In this document: positions 52,964-62,117 of the stretch, one piece after another
Layout: every line of letters begins with the position of its first letter
How positions within the stretch are numbered: position 1 is the first letter of the stretch
Source of the DNA: an uncultured Paracoccaceae bacterium
Lineage (GTDB): Bacteria; Pseudomonadota; Alphaproteobacteria; Rhodobacterales; Rhodobacteraceae
DNA: 64,000 nt
Reading direction: 5' to 3'
Assembly: GCA_937916485.1 (NCBI GenBank)
Contig: CALFSV010000120.1
Location: forward strand, 4,293 to 68,292
Notes under the pieces: model-generated
Told to the model about the DNA's origin: nothing
The model's input: only the letters and a program-made list of their open reading frames with translations
The model's database searches: none
Translations under genes and position numbers: made by a program

Positions 52964-53473
52964 TTAGAACGGGATCTCGTCGTCCAGATCGCCACGGCCA
53001 CCGCTGCTCGAGGGGCCGCTTGACGATCCGCCGCCATAGCCGCCCTGATCGTAGCCACCGCCGGACTGGTCTTCCATATAGCCGCCACCGCCGCCGCCGC
53101 CACCACCGGAACCGCCACCATCACGGCCATCCAGAAGCGTCAGTTCACCGCGATAGGGGCGCAGAACGACCTCGGTCGAATAGCGGTCCTGACCGGATTG
53201 GTCCTGCCATTTGCGGGTTTCCAGCTGGCCTTCGATATAGACCTTGGAGCCCTTGCGCAGATACTGCTCTGCGATGCGGGCGAGGGGTTCCGAAAAGATG
53301 GCAACCGTATGCCATTCCGTCCGTTCCTTGCGTTCGCCCGTTGTCCGGTCTTTCCAGTTTTCGGAGGTGGCGATGCGCAGGTTGCAAACCTTGCCGCCAT
53401 TCTGAAAGGTGCGCACTTCCGGGTCACGACCCAGATTGCCCACGATGATCACCTTGTTCACAGATCCGGCCAT
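52964..53473 (-). CDS. ssb: Single-stranded DNA-binding protein
   Basis: A 169-residue SSB. The OB fold spans about 1-112 ([65 protein letters not shown]). A Gly-rich flexible linker with runs of GGG follows (about 113-155), and the C-terminal tip is DDEIPF, the docking peptide for replication and repair partners. ATG 53473 has GGGGGG upstream; the 13-residue extension of the frame is unlikely. Confidence 0.96.
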   Translation of the reverse strand: MAGSVNKVIIVGNLGRDPEVRTFQNGGKVCNLRIATSENWKDRTTGERKERTEWHTVAIFSEPLARIAEQYLRKGSKVYIEGQLETRKWQDQSGQDRYSTEVVLRPYRGELTLLDGRDGGGSGGGGGGGGGYMEDQSGGGYDQGGYGGGSSSGPSSSGGRGDLDDEIPF

Positions 53474-53723
53474 GTGCCGCCCCCCTTGCGCTCTTTTTTG
53501 ACATCGAGTCACCGCGATGCGATGCCCTTCGTTACATCACCGTAAAGTGGTTAATGGAAGCCGAATCTCGGGATTTGTTTCGGTAGACGGCATTCGAAGG
53601 GGCGTGTCTTCATCTTCGGTTCGATCACCAAAGATGCCCGGCAGCCCTGGACCACAACTTCATCTGGAATCTGACACATTTTTGAACTATTGTCTGCCGA
53701 TCGGATGTGGATGGGGACTTTTC

Positions 53724-54299
53724 ATGCGCCTGTTTTGGGGAGTGGCTGTTGCAGCCGGGCTTGGACTGTCCGGCGCTACGGCGGCCGATACTGTGTCGAC
53801 CATGTCGCGCAGCGCCTTGTTTCAATCACAGCTGTCGGTTCTCGATGGGCGGGCCGCGCAGCAATATAGCAACAGCGTCCGGCTTGCGCCGCCACGGGCA
53901 GAAATCACCTCAACAACGGCCTTCCGGGGCAATTACGCGGGTCCCTACCTTGCCCTCGCTCGCGAAGCGGCGCGGCGCCACAATGTCCCCGAGGACCTTT
54001 TCCTGCGGCTGGTCCAACAGGAAAGCGGCTGGAATGCCCGGGCCGTGTCGCACAAGGGGGCGATCGGACTGGCACAACTGATGCCGCAAACCGCCGCCCT
54101 TCTAGGGGTGGACCCGAACGATCCCTTGCAAAACCTTGACGGCGGTGCGCGCTACCTTCGCGAACAATATGAGACCTTCGGGGATTGGAGGCTGGCACTG
54201 GCGGCCTATAACGCGGGCCCCGGCGCAGTCCGACAACACGGCGGCATCCCGCCCTACGACGAGACCCGGAACTACGTTCTGGTCATCTGGGGCGAGTAG
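53724..54299 (+). CDS. Lytic transglycosylase, SLT domain
   Basis: A 191-residue exported muramidase-like enzyme. The signal peptide [21 protein letters not shown] precedes a linker and a compact SLT domain: catalytic Glu100 in [28 protein letters not shown], then [14 protein letters not shown] and [11 protein letters not shown] motifs. It cleaves glycan strands to 1,6-anhydro ends. ATG 53724 follows GGGGA; the open frame upstream is noise. The C-terminus (YVLVIWGE) is unusually short after the last motif, so it is a minimal family member. Confidence 0.9.
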   Translation: MRLFWGVAVAAGLGLSGATAADTVSTMSRSALFQSQLSVLDGRAAQQYSNSVRLAPPRAEITSTTAFRGNYAGPYLALAREAARRHNVPEDLFLRLVQQESGWNARAVSHKGAIGLAQLMPQTAALLGVDPNDPLQNLDGGARYLREQYETFGDWRLALAAYNAGPGAVRQHGGIPPYDETRNYVLVIWGE

Positions 54300-54407
54300 C
54301 CCGTTCCTTCTAATCCTTAAACAGCACGTCAAACCGACAGTTGTGCCAGACCATTGCAGGTCCGGGTGCGGGTCCGGGCACTTGCTTGGGCGTCAGATCG
54401 GAAAAAC

Positions 54408-56537
54408 CTACTCTGCCGCGATCTGGATGACGGGTTCCATGCTGGCCAGATCATCATCGCTTAGGTGACATTTGATCTGGTGGCCGTCAGCCACCATGCG
54501 CACAGGTGGTACGGTCTTTTCACAAAGGCCGCCCGGCACATGGCCTTTCCAGTTGCAGCGGGTCTGGAACGGGCAACCCGACGGCGGGTTCATGGCCGAA
54601 GGGATGTCGCCTTCCAAGACGATATGCTTTTTCTTGACGGAGGTGTCAGCGATCGGCACCGCCGACAACAAGGCCTCGGTGTAAGGGTGATAGGGGGGCG
54701 AGAATACCTGATCCGTCGTCCCAAGCTCGACCACATGGCCCAGGTACATGACAATCACGCGGTCCGACAGGTAGCGGACGATGGATAGGTCATGGCTAAT
54801 GAACAGGAGCGTCGTCTTATGCTCGCGCTGGATGTCCATCAACAGGTCCGTCACCGCGGCCTGCACCGACACGTCCAGAGCCGAGACGGGTTCGTCGGCG
54901 ACAACGATCTTGGCGTCCCCGGCAAAGGCGCGGGCGATGCCCACCCGCTGTTTCTGTCCGCCCGATAGCTGGCGGGGCATCCGGTCAGCAAAGGCACGGG
55001 GCAGTTTCACCAGGTCAAGAAGGTCGAGCATCCTTGCCCGACGCTCGGTCTCGTTCTTGCCGATCTTGAAGATTTCCAAGGCCCGAATGATCTGGCGGCC
55101 CACCGTCATCGAGGGATTGAGGGTATCAAAGGGGTTCTGGAACACCATTTGCACGTCGGCGATGGTCTTGGTGCTGCGCTTCTCGATCGGCGTGCTGCCG
55201 ATGGAGTCGTTGTAAAGCAGGATCTCGCCCGAGGTGGCGGTCTCAAGGCCCATCAGAACCTTGGCAAAGGTCGACTTGCCACAGCCTGATTCACCCACGA
55301 TGGCGAGGGTCTCGCTTTCGCGGGCCTCGAAGGTGAGCGTCTCGTTGGCTTTGACAACCTTCTTGGTGCCACTGCCAAAGAGGGAACTGGCGTTGACCTC
55401 GTAATATTTGCGCAAGTCCTCCATGCGCAGGACGACATCGCCGATTTCGCCCTTGGTCTTGACCTTGGCGGCAACGACAGGCGCGTTCCAGTCGATCTCG
55501 GCGCTTTTCAGGCAGCGGGTCTCGTGACGTTCATCCCCTTCAACGGGGACCATCTTGATGTCCTGGCCATCGCAACGACCGGCCTCAAAGTAGTCGCAGC
55601 GCGGGCCGAAGTTGCAGCCCTGCGGGCGTTCATGCGGCAGGGGGAAGTTACCGGGGATCGCCACAAGGGGGCGGGCGTTCTTGTCGGCCCCGGGCAGCGG
55701 GATCGAACGGAACAGCGCCTGGGTATAGGGATGGCGCATCTTGTCAAAGACATCCTCGATCGAGCCACGTTCGACCGCCTCGCCGGAATACATCACGCAG
55801 ATCCGGTCGCAGGTCTCGAGCACAAGGCCAAGGTTGTGGCTGATGAACAGCATCGAGGTGCCGTATTTCTTGCCCAGGTCCTTGACCAGTTCGACAACTG
55901 CGGCCTCGACCGTCACGTCAAGGGCGGTGGTGGGCTCGTCGAGGATAAGAAGCGAGGGCTTGGACATCAGCGCCATGGCGATCACGATCCGCTGCTGCTG
56001 GCCGCCTGACAATTGGTGCGGATAGCTGTTCAGGATCCGCTTAGGGTCAGGCAGCTTGACGTCCGTCACCACCTCGAGCGCGCGCTGGTAGGCGGCCTTT
56101 TCGCTGATCCCTTCGTGGATCATCGGCACTTCCATGAGCTGTTGGCCGATCTTCATGGCGGGGTTCAGCGAGGCCATAGGCTCTTGGTAGATCATCGCGA
56201 TCTGGCTGCCGCGGATGTCGCGCAACTCTTCCGGGCTCATGGTGTTGAGATCGCGTCCCTTGAACTTGATCGAGCCGCCGACGATGCGTCCGTTGACCCC
56301 AAGGTCCTGCATCACCCCCAGCGCCACGGTGGATTTGCCGCAACCGGATTCGCCCACCAGGCCAAGCGCCTCACCGGGCATGACCTTGGCCGAAAAGTCC
56401 ATCACAGCCGGGATTTCGCGCAGCCGGGTAAAGAAGCTGATCGAAAGCTTGTCGATCTCGAGGATCGGGCCGTCGTAGACTTCTCCGTTCAGGTCGAGGT
56501 CACTGGGGCTTTGATCAGCCAGGCTTTGGTCGGACAT
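54408..56537 (-). CDS. Peptide-type ABC transporter, fused double ATPase
   Basis: A 709-residue protein with two ABC domains: Walker [10 protein letters not shown] in both halves (about 59-67 and 410-418), signatures LSGGQQQRIVIA and LSGGQKQRVGIA, and switch motifs FISHNLGLV and FISHDLSIV. Both halves carry the oligopeptide C-terminal region with a Cys cluster (GCNFGPRCDYFEAGRCDG and GCPFQTRCNWKGHVPGGLC), a known feature of OppD/OppF-type proteins. It is the last gene of the SBP-permease-permease-ATPase unit and is preceded by repeat copy C. Confidence 0.93.
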   Translation of the reverse strand: MSDQSLADQSPSDLDLNGEVYDGPILEIDKLSISFFTRLREIPAVMDFSAKVMPGEALGLVGESGCGKSTVALGVMQDLGVNGRIVGGSIKFKGRDLNTMSPEELRDIRGSQIAMIYQEPMASLNPAMKIGQQLMEVPMIHEGISEKAAYQRALEVVTDVKLPDPKRILNSYPHQLSGGQQQRIVIAMALMSKPSLLILDEPTTALDVTVEAAVVELVKDLGKKYGTSMLFISHNLGLVLETCDRICVMYSGEAVERGSIEDVFDKMRHPYTQALFRSIPLPGADKNARPLVAIPGNFPLPHERPQGCNFGPRCDYFEAGRCDGQDIKMVPVEGDERHETRCLKSAEIDWNAPVVAAKVKTKGEIGDVVLRMEDLRKYYEVNASSLFGSGTKKVVKANETLTFEARESETLAIVGESGCGKSTFAKVLMGLETATSGEILLYNDSIGSTPIEKRSTKTIADVQMVFQNPFDTLNPSMTVGRQIIRALEIFKIGKNETERRARMLDLLDLVKLPRAFADRMPRQLSGGQKQRVGIARAFAGDAKIVVADEPVSALDVSVQAAVTDLLMDIQREHKTTLLFISHDLSIVRYLSDRVIVMYLGHVVELGTTDQVFSPPYHPYTEALLSAVPIADTSVKKKHIVLEGDIPSAMNPPSGCPFQTRCNWKGHVPGGLCEKTVPPVRMVADGHQIKCHLSDDDLASMEPVIQIAAE

Positions 56538-56580
56538 GGGCGCGTCTCCGTCAGCTAAGGGGCAGTGGGGGGCGGGTCAT

Positions 56581-56634
56581 GGGGCTCTGCCCCGCGCCTT
56601 CGGCGCCCCCCGGGATATTTATGGCGAGATGAGG
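56581..56634 (+). repeat. Dispersed intergenic repeat, copy C
   Basis: GGGGC-TCT-GCCCC and GCGCC-TTC-GGCGC hairpins followed by CCCCCGGGATATTTATGGCGAGATGAGG. It lies between the long permease gene and the double ATPase of the same operon, so it interrupts the operon and may reduce ATPase expression or act as a processing site. Same family as copies A and B. Confidence 0.8.
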
Positions 56635-56635
56635 A

Positions 56636-58090
56636 TCAGTCCTTGAGGCTTTCCTCTCGCAGGCCGTCGGCCAACAGGTTGAGGCCCAGGACCATCGACA
56701 GAAGTGCGATGGCAGGTACGAGGGCAGGGTGGGGGTAGATCGACAGAAGTCCCCGACCGGCGTTGATGGTCGATCCCCAGTCCGGGCTTTCGGGCGGCAG
56801 GCCCAGTCCGAAGAAGCCAAGCGTTCCCAGAAGGATGGTGGCGTAGCCAATCCGCAGGCAGAAATCGACGATCAACGGCCCCCGCGCGTTGGGCAGGATT
56901 TCCCAAAGCATGATGTACCAGGGTCCTTCGCCCCGCGTCTGGGCGGCCGCCACATAGTCCCGCGTCTTGATGTCCATGGCGAGCCCGCGCACGATTCGGT
57001 AGATCGTGGGGGAGTTGACGAAGACCACCGAAACAAAGACCACAAGGATCCCGCCGGGCACGTCGAAGAGGTCAAGCCAGTCGGGCAGGAAGTGCAGTAC
57101 GGTGCCATCCTGGTTCACTAGCGAGAGGTACAGCACGCCGAGCACCCCAAGTACGATGGCCAGGATAATTGTCCTGAGGGCTGGCTGTGTGTGATAGCGC
57201 GAGTTCAGCAGCACCAGGGCAAAAATCAGTGGAAAGATGAACAGGACCGCCGCCATGTAGGACGGGATCCCTGTTTCAACCATCTCGGGCGTGACCAGCA
57301 GGTAGAACAGCAGGATGACCGGGAAGGCGAGGACAAGGTTGGCCAGGAAAGACAGCCCGGTGTCGAACTTGCCGCCGAAATAGCCGGCTGGAAGCCCGAG
57401 CGTGATCCCGACCATGAAGGCAAAGACAGTGGCCAATGGCGCGATTTGCACCACGATCCAGGATCCGTGGATCATCCGGCTGAACACGTCCCGCGCCAGA
57501 TTGTCTCCGCCAAGAAGGTAATGCGAGCCGGGGGCCATCACATCGGCGCCGGGCACGGGAACACCGGGCACCTTGTTCTTGAGCCCCGACACCTGGCTGA
57601 GCGGGTCGTGGGTGGCGATCATATCAAACACCCCGGCATAGATTGCCGTGAACACCCAGAACATCACCAGGCCAAAGCCGACCATGCCGATGATATTGTC
57701 AAACAGCTTGCCGTAGATCCCAAGTTTACGCTTGTAAATGATCGATACGACGAAGGTCCCGACGAGGCTGATCCAGACGGGCGTGAACTGCTTGTTCACC
57801 GCGCCGATGATCCCCGCATCCCCATAGGGAAGGACGATCCCCGATACGATATAGGCCACGATCACCGCCAGCAGCGCAAACAAGAGGCCCCGGACCGCCG
57901 TTTCGACAAGCCCGAAGATGCCTCCCTGCGCCATGACGGTACCATCGGCATTGGATTGCAGCGTCACAGGCGGCGCAAAGAACGACAGCACGATCATCAG
58001 GATGATGGCCACGATGAATAGTCCGCTGACAACCAGCAGGGCGGGATTGAGGATGGCGCCGACGGCTCCGGTCCAGCTCAGAGGGTCCAT
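56636..58090 (-). CDS. Peptide-type ABC transporter permease, extended DppC-like
   Basis: An inner-membrane permease of 484 residues, about 190 longer than usual DppC. The N-terminal part (about 1-165) has an anchor and three extra hydrophobic segments, including LLFALLAVIVAYIVSGIVLPYG and IIGMVGFGLVMFWVFTAIYAGV. The normal domain starts with SHYLLGGDNLARDVFSRMIHGS. A second hydrophobic insert (about 275-345) precedes the coupling loop LAMDIKTRDYVAAAQTRGEGPWYIMLWEILPNARGP. It partners the DppB-like permease 12 bases upstream in the operon. Confidence 0.9.
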   Translation of the reverse strand: MDPLSWTGAVGAILNPALLVVSGLFIVAIILMIVLSFFAPPVTLQSNADGTVMAQGGIFGLVETAVRGLLFALLAVIVAYIVSGIVLPYGDAGIIGAVNKQFTPVWISLVGTFVVSIIYKRKLGIYGKLFDNIIGMVGFGLVMFWVFTAIYAGVFDMIATHDPLSQVSGLKNKVPGVPVPGADVMAPGSHYLLGGDNLARDVFSRMIHGSWIVVQIAPLATVFAFMVGITLGLPAGYFGGKFDTGLSFLANLVLAFPVILLFYLLVTPEMVETGIPSYMAAVLFIFPLIFALVLLNSRYHTQPALRTIILAIVLGVLGVLYLSLVNQDGTVLHFLPDWLDLFDVPGGILVVFVSVVFVNSPTIYRIVRGLAMDIKTRDYVAAAQTRGEGPWYIMLWEILPNARGPLIVDFCLRIGYATILLGTLGFFGLGLPPESPDWGSTINAGRGLLSIYPHPALVPAIALLSMVLGLNLLADGLREESLKD

Positions 58091-58102
58091 GGGTTCAGTC
58101 CT

Positions 58103-59149
58103 TCACGAGATGCGGATGCGTGGGTTGAGATAGACGTAGCCGATGTCGGAAATCAGCTGCGTGATAAGAACCACAAGCACCGATACGACAGAGACGCCCA
58201 GCAAAAGCTCGATGTCATTGTTCCCGGCCGCCTCGACCAGCGTCCAGCCAAAGCCTTTGTAGTTGAACAGGGTCTCGACGATGACGACGCCGTTCAAAAG
58301 CCAGGGGAACTGAAGCATGATGACGGTAAAGGGCGCGATCAGCGCGTTGCGCAGCGCGTGTTTCAACACGATGTTTCGGAAGCTGACGCCCTTGAGCCGT
58401 GCTGTCCGTATGTATTGCGCTGTCATCACCTCGGTCATCGAGGCGCGCGTCATTCGGGCGATATAGCCCATTCCGTAGAGGGCGATGGTCAGTACCGGCA
58501 AGGTAAAGTTCGCGATCGTAATGTCGTCCATCGCACTGGTCGCGGACCCATTGAGCCATTTGAGCCCTACGGCGGAAGAGGCAAAGACGGTGATGAACAC
58601 GACCCCCGATACATATTCAGGCGTGGCCGTTGTCACGATGGACAGCGTCGACAGTGTCCGGTCGGTCCGAGATCCTTCCCGCATCCCGGCAAGCACCCCG
58701 ATGATCAGGGCACCGGGTACCATGACCAACATGACCCAGAACATCAGCTTTCCCGTCAGGCCAAGCCCGCGGGCCACGATTTCGCTCACGTCGCGCCGAA
58801 AGACGGTGGAAAAACCCCAGTCACCCTGAATGATACCGCAGAACTTGGGCGCGTCGTCTGGGCCCATGTCGGGATCGATACAGCGGCCCGTCACCCTGCC
58901 ATCAGCGGCGGTGTGGGTGAAGCCAGGCACAACGCCAAGCCATTCGCCATAGCGGATCAATGTGGGTTCAAGATAGCCATTTCGTCCAAGCCAGCTTTCA
59001 ACCTCGGCGTCGGTGATCCTTGCCCCCAATTCGGACTTGGCCACTTTTTCAAGGTTGGGTGAAAGATTGGTCAGAAAGAAGACGATGAAAGTCAGGCAAA
59101 GCGCCGTGAGTATCATCGTCAGAATCCGGCTGGCCAGGAATCTGAGCAT
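58103..59149 (-). CDS. Peptide-type ABC transporter permease, DppB-like
   Basis: An inner-membrane permease of 348 residues with the N-terminal anchor MLRFLASRILTMILTALCLTFIVFFLTN, a longer than normal periplasmic segment after it (about 35-120, including GFTHTAADGRVTGRCIDPDMG with Cys residues), and the coupling loop EVMTAQYIRTARLKGVSFRNIVLKHALRNALI. It follows the binding-protein gene after a 182-base gap with a hairpin. The extended periplasmic part matches the enlarged partner permease, hinting at an unusual binding-protein interface. Confidence 0.92.
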   Translation of the reverse strand: MLRFLASRILTMILTALCLTFIVFFLTNLSPNLEKVAKSELGARITDAEVESWLGRNGYLEPTLIRYGEWLGVVPGFTHTAADGRVTGRCIDPDMGPDDAPKFCGIIQGDWGFSTVFRRDVSEIVARGLGLTGKLMFWVMLVMVPGALIIGVLAGMREGSRTDRTLSTLSIVTTATPEYVSGVVFITVFASSAVGLKWLNGSATSAMDDITIANFTLPVLTIALYGMGYIARMTRASMTEVMTAQYIRTARLKGVSFRNIVLKHALRNALIAPFTVIMLQFPWLLNGVVIVETLFNYKGFGWTLVEAAGNNDIELLLGVSVVSVLVVLITQLISDIGYVYLNPRIRIS

Positions 59150-59297
59150 GGCTTTTTCCCCGTTGCGCCAAAGGCTTGGGCCACGTTATGTGGCTGCCTC
59201 CGGTCACGACCCATGCACGTTTTGGCACAGGTCCGATTTATGGCTTTTCCCTGGCGCGACGGTCGGATGTCACCGCGCCAGAGGGTTTTAGAGACTA

Positions 59298-59320
59298 TCC
59301 CGGCCCGGGTAGGGCCGGGA
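59298..59320 (-). promoter_or_regulatory. Stem-loop after the second peptide-type binding-protein gene
   Basis: TCCCGGCCC with its complement GGGCCGGGA around a 5-base loop (59307-59311), 11 bases after the stop codon. On the minus strand only short T-stretches follow (TAGTCTCT), so partial termination or 3'-end protection is likely. Confidence 0.7.
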
Positions 59321-59331
59321 CAGCATATGGA

Positions 59332-60984
59332 TCAGGCTTCGATCCACCACTTGTAGTGGTGATGCTCGAACGTCGGGTGCATGTCGGCACCACGCACGGA
59401 CGCCCCGTAGTGACGGTAGAGCGACCGCCAGTATGGCTGGATCAACACACCTTCGTCCTGCATGATCTGCTCGATCTCGGCCATGACGACACGCCGTTCG
59501 TCGGCATCGGCAATCGCGACAGCCTGCGCCAGAAGCGCGTCGAACTCTGCGTTGTTGAACGCAGTCTCGTTCCAGGCCACGCCGGACTTGTAGGCCAGGC
59601 TGAGAACCTGAACACCAAGCGGACGCATGTTCCACTCGGTTGCCGAGAAGGGGTACTTGGTCCAGTCGTTCCAGAAGGTGGAACCAGGCAGCACAGTGCG
59701 GTTGATGTTGATGCCCGCATCGCGGATCTGGGCGGCGACCGCGTCGCAGGTCGCTGCCTGCCATGCATCGTCGATCGAGATCAGCTCGAACTCTTCGTCC
59801 CCAAAGCCGGATTCGTCCATCATGGCTTTGGCTGCAGCAGGATCGACGACAAGCGGCGGAAGCTCCGCATACTCGGGGTGGATCGGGCAGACGTGGTGGT
59901 TTTCTGCCATGGTCCCAAGACCATTGTAGCCAAGCTCAAGCACGATGGCGTTGTTGACCGCCATCTGCATGGCCTTGCGGACCATGACATTGTCATAGGG
60001 CGCGGACAACTGGTTGAAACGCACAGCGATGGTCGAGGCTGTGATGGCTTCGGACTGGGCCCAACCGATCGAGTTGAAGATGTCGACGAAATCACCAGTG
60101 GTCTGGTAGGTCGCGTCGATCTCGCCGGATTCGGCTGCGGCCAGCACGGCGGCCGGGTCGGTGCCGTAGTCGATGTATTCGATCGAATCGAGGTACGGAC
60201 CGCCGTAAACGTCGGTGCCCCACCAGGCGTGATCGTCGTTGCGGACCAGGATCTGCTTGACACCAACGTCGTTCTGGCTGGGCAGGTATGGGCCCGTGCC
60301 GATCGGGTTTGCCGAAGGGTCGCCGCCGTCATAGCTGGAGTGTGTAACTGCGGACGGATAGTCGGCCATGCCAACGATAAGGGCGATGTCGGGCGAATTC
60401 AGGACCAGTTTAACGGTCATGTCGTCGACCACAGTCACCGCGCCTTCGCGGGCTTGGTTGGTGTCGGCGTCGATCAGCGACGAAACGCGCGCCGCCATAG
60501 AGTTACCTTCGACGGTGCCATCGGCCCAACCGATGATGTTGCGCGCCACGTCTTCTGCGGTGAAGGCGTCGCCGTTGTTCCAGGTCACGCCGGGGCGGAC
60601 ATTCAGAGTGTACTCTGATGCATCCTCGTTGGCAGCCCAGCTTTCCAGCAGCATGCCACGGAGCGAGCCGTCGGCATTGTACTCGACCAGATACTCCAGC
60701 CAGCCACGGGTAAAGTTGGCCATCTCGGACCAGTCGAACAGACGCGGGTCCTTGAGGGCCTTGGTTTCCATCTGCATGCGCAGCGTGCCACCGGCGGTGG
60801 CATGGGCTGCAGCGTGTGCTGGCGCGTTCAGGCCAAGCAGGCCGTATGCGGCAGGTGCCGTCACACCGAGCGCGGTGGCGCGGGTCAGAAACTCACGACG
60901 GCTAAGTTTGCCGGCCTTTGTTTCTTCTGCAAACATTTGCGCGGCCTTATGTGAGCCAGCTGCATTGCGAAAGTGTTGTGTCAT
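59332..60984 (-). CDS. ABC transporter substrate-binding protein, family 5, Tat-exported
   Basis: A 550-residue solute-binding protein. The N-terminus is long, with a twin-arginine motif KLSRREFLTRATALG (Arg29-Arg30) and a hydrophobic stretch ending NAPAHAAAH, so it is exported folded. The mature family-5 fold has GGTLRMQMETKALKDPRLFDWSEMANFTRGWLEYLVEYNADGS, RPGVTWNNGDAFTAEDV and IGTGPYLPS. AGGGAG precedes ATG 60984; the 44-residue extension is rejected. Such Tat-exported proteins often bind peptide or opine ligands in roseobacters. The substrate is unknown. Confidence 0.92.
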   Translation of the reverse strand: MTQHFRNAAGSHKAAQMFAEETKAGKLSRREFLTRATALGVTAPAAYGLLGLNAPAHAAAHATAGGTLRMQMETKALKDPRLFDWSEMANFTRGWLEYLVEYNADGSLRGMLLESWAANEDASEYTLNVRPGVTWNNGDAFTAEDVARNIIGWADGTVEGNSMAARVSSLIDADTNQAREGAVTVVDDMTVKLVLNSPDIALIVGMADYPSAVTHSSYDGGDPSANPIGTGPYLPSQNDVGVKQILVRNDDHAWWGTDVYGGPYLDSIEYIDYGTDPAAVLAAAESGEIDATYQTTGDFVDIFNSIGWAQSEAITASTIAVRFNQLSAPYDNVMVRKAMQMAVNNAIVLELGYNGLGTMAENHHVCPIHPEYAELPPLVVDPAAAKAMMDESGFGDEEFELISIDDAWQAATCDAVAAQIRDAGININRTVLPGSTFWNDWTKYPFSATEWNMRPLGVQVLSLAYKSGVAWNETAFNNAEFDALLAQAVAIADADERRVVMAEIEQIMQDEGVLIQPYWRSLYRHYGASVRGADMHPTFEHHHYKWWIEA

Positions 60985-61440
60985 ATTTTTCTCCCTGTGA
61001 CACCAAGAATTGGTGGTATTTCCTAGAAGTATTTCAAATCGCTTCGGATTGTTGGCCGACCTGTCCCCTGGTCTCGTCCCCGCAGGCTTAAGGCGACTGT
61101 GAGGACCATTCGGCACTTTTCAATCACGAAGGTCAATGTTCGGTTTAGCCACTTCGGATCACGTTTGCGACCTTCGCATGCCAAATTTGCGACATCAACC
61201 GGAATACGACAATTCTTACCGATACTTGCGAACCGGACCTAAGCCTGCCGATCCGCAACGTCATGAGGCTTCTTAACGAATTCTCATTGAAGTGGGGCTG
61301 CTGCGACAAACCGTTGACCTGTTGCAACAGTCGCCCAAAGTCGGTCGGAGTCAGGACACTATGGTTGACTGGTAAGGGACGCGATGATTCTACTCGGGAT
61401 CGAAACGAGGTGTTAGAACCGAGCAACGTGAGGGTCAGAT
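60985..61440. promoter_or_regulatory. Divergent intergenic region, binding-protein gene / outer-membrane protein gene
   Basis: 456 bases without a convincing gene. TTGACT (61365-61370), 18 bases, TCTACT (61389-61394) is a candidate promoter for the plus-strand gene, 46 bases before its start. TTGCGA occurs as direct repeats at 61165, 61187 and 61226. The minus-strand promoter of the ABC operon was not located with confidence; TTGACC near 61130 is a candidate -35. Confidence 0.4.
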
Positions 61441-62028
61441 ATGTCCAAGAAACTATTCACTACCGCAGCTATTCTTTCTTTCGCGACGATGGCGTCGGCA
61501 CAAGATGTCGGTGACTTCAACGCTGGCGCTGGTCTGTCGATCTTGGGCCCAATGGTGGAAGGGTCCTATCAGGTCACGCCAGATCTTGCCGTGCGCGGGA
61601 TTGCTTTTGGTGCGATCAGCCTGACCGACACCGTCGATCTTGATGAATACACCGTGGATGGCTCCATCACACTCAACGGGGGTGGCCTTTTGATGGATTA
61701 CTACCCGACCAACAGCGGCTGGCGTGTGTCCGGCGGTGTGGTAGTGACCGATTTCTCGCTTGATGGCGACTTTACCGGCCCGGAAAACTTTGTCGGGAAC
61801 ATCTCGCTCAAGAACGATATCGCACCGTCGGTCACAACGGGCTATCGGCACACCTTCCGCAACAACATGACCGTTTCGGGCGATCTGGGTGTTATGGTAA
61901 ATGGACTTGTCGCCTCTTCCAACAACGCGGATCCGCTGGTGCAGGATGAAATCGACAGCCTGAATGCCGATCTGGACCAGATCCCGGTGGTGCCATTCAT
62001 AAGCATCATGGTCGGCTACACCTTCTAG
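61441..62028 (+). CDS. Small outer-membrane beta-barrel protein
   Basis: A 195-residue exported protein: a signal peptide MSKKLFTTAAILSFATMASAQ, then alternating polar/hydrophobic strands (VEGSYQVTPDLAVRGIAFGAI, GGGLLMDYYPTNSGWRVSGGVVV) and a C-terminal aromatic residue in MVGYTF, the usual assembly signal of outer-membrane barrels. It resembles small OmpW/Omp25-like barrels but I cannot name a family. Ribosome site GAGGGTCAGAT. It is monocistronic and ends at a strong terminator. Confidence 0.82.
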   Translation: MSKKLFTTAAILSFATMASAQDVGDFNAGAGLSILGPMVEGSYQVTPDLAVRGIAFGAISLTDTVDLDEYTVDGSITLNGGGLLMDYYPTNSGWRVSGGVVVTDFSLDGDFTGPENFVGNISLKNDIAPSVTTGYRHTFRNNMTVSGDLGVMVNGLVASSNNADPLVQDEIDSLNADLDQIPVVPFISIMVGYTF

Positions 62029-62054
62029 ATTGTAGCAAGACCACTGGCCAAAAG

Positions 62055-62076
62055 AACGCCGCCTTTGGGCGGCGTT
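62055..62076. terminator. Bidirectional intrinsic terminator
   Basis: AACGCCGCC, loop TTTG, GGCGGCGTT: a 9-base-pair stem. TTTTC follows on the plus strand and TTCTTTTGG on the minus strand. It ends the barrel gene and the convergent araC-type gene. Confidence 0.9.
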
Positions 62077-62117
62077 TTCGTATCTGGTAGGGCGGTCTGT
62101 CGATACTGGACAGATCG

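Noticed and set aside
53010..53125. Repetitive CCGCC/CCACC stretch that looks like a short repeat array
   Set aside because: It encodes the Gly-rich linker of SSB in frame; it is not a CRISPR or a mobile repeat.
59176..60618. 480-residue open frame on the plus strand
   Set aside because: Antisense to the Tat-exported binding protein; no domain recognised.
61314..61327. FNR/FnrL-like site TTGAC-CTGT-TGCAA
   Set aside because: Only the first half-site matches; the second does not fit the expected GTCAA/ATCAA.
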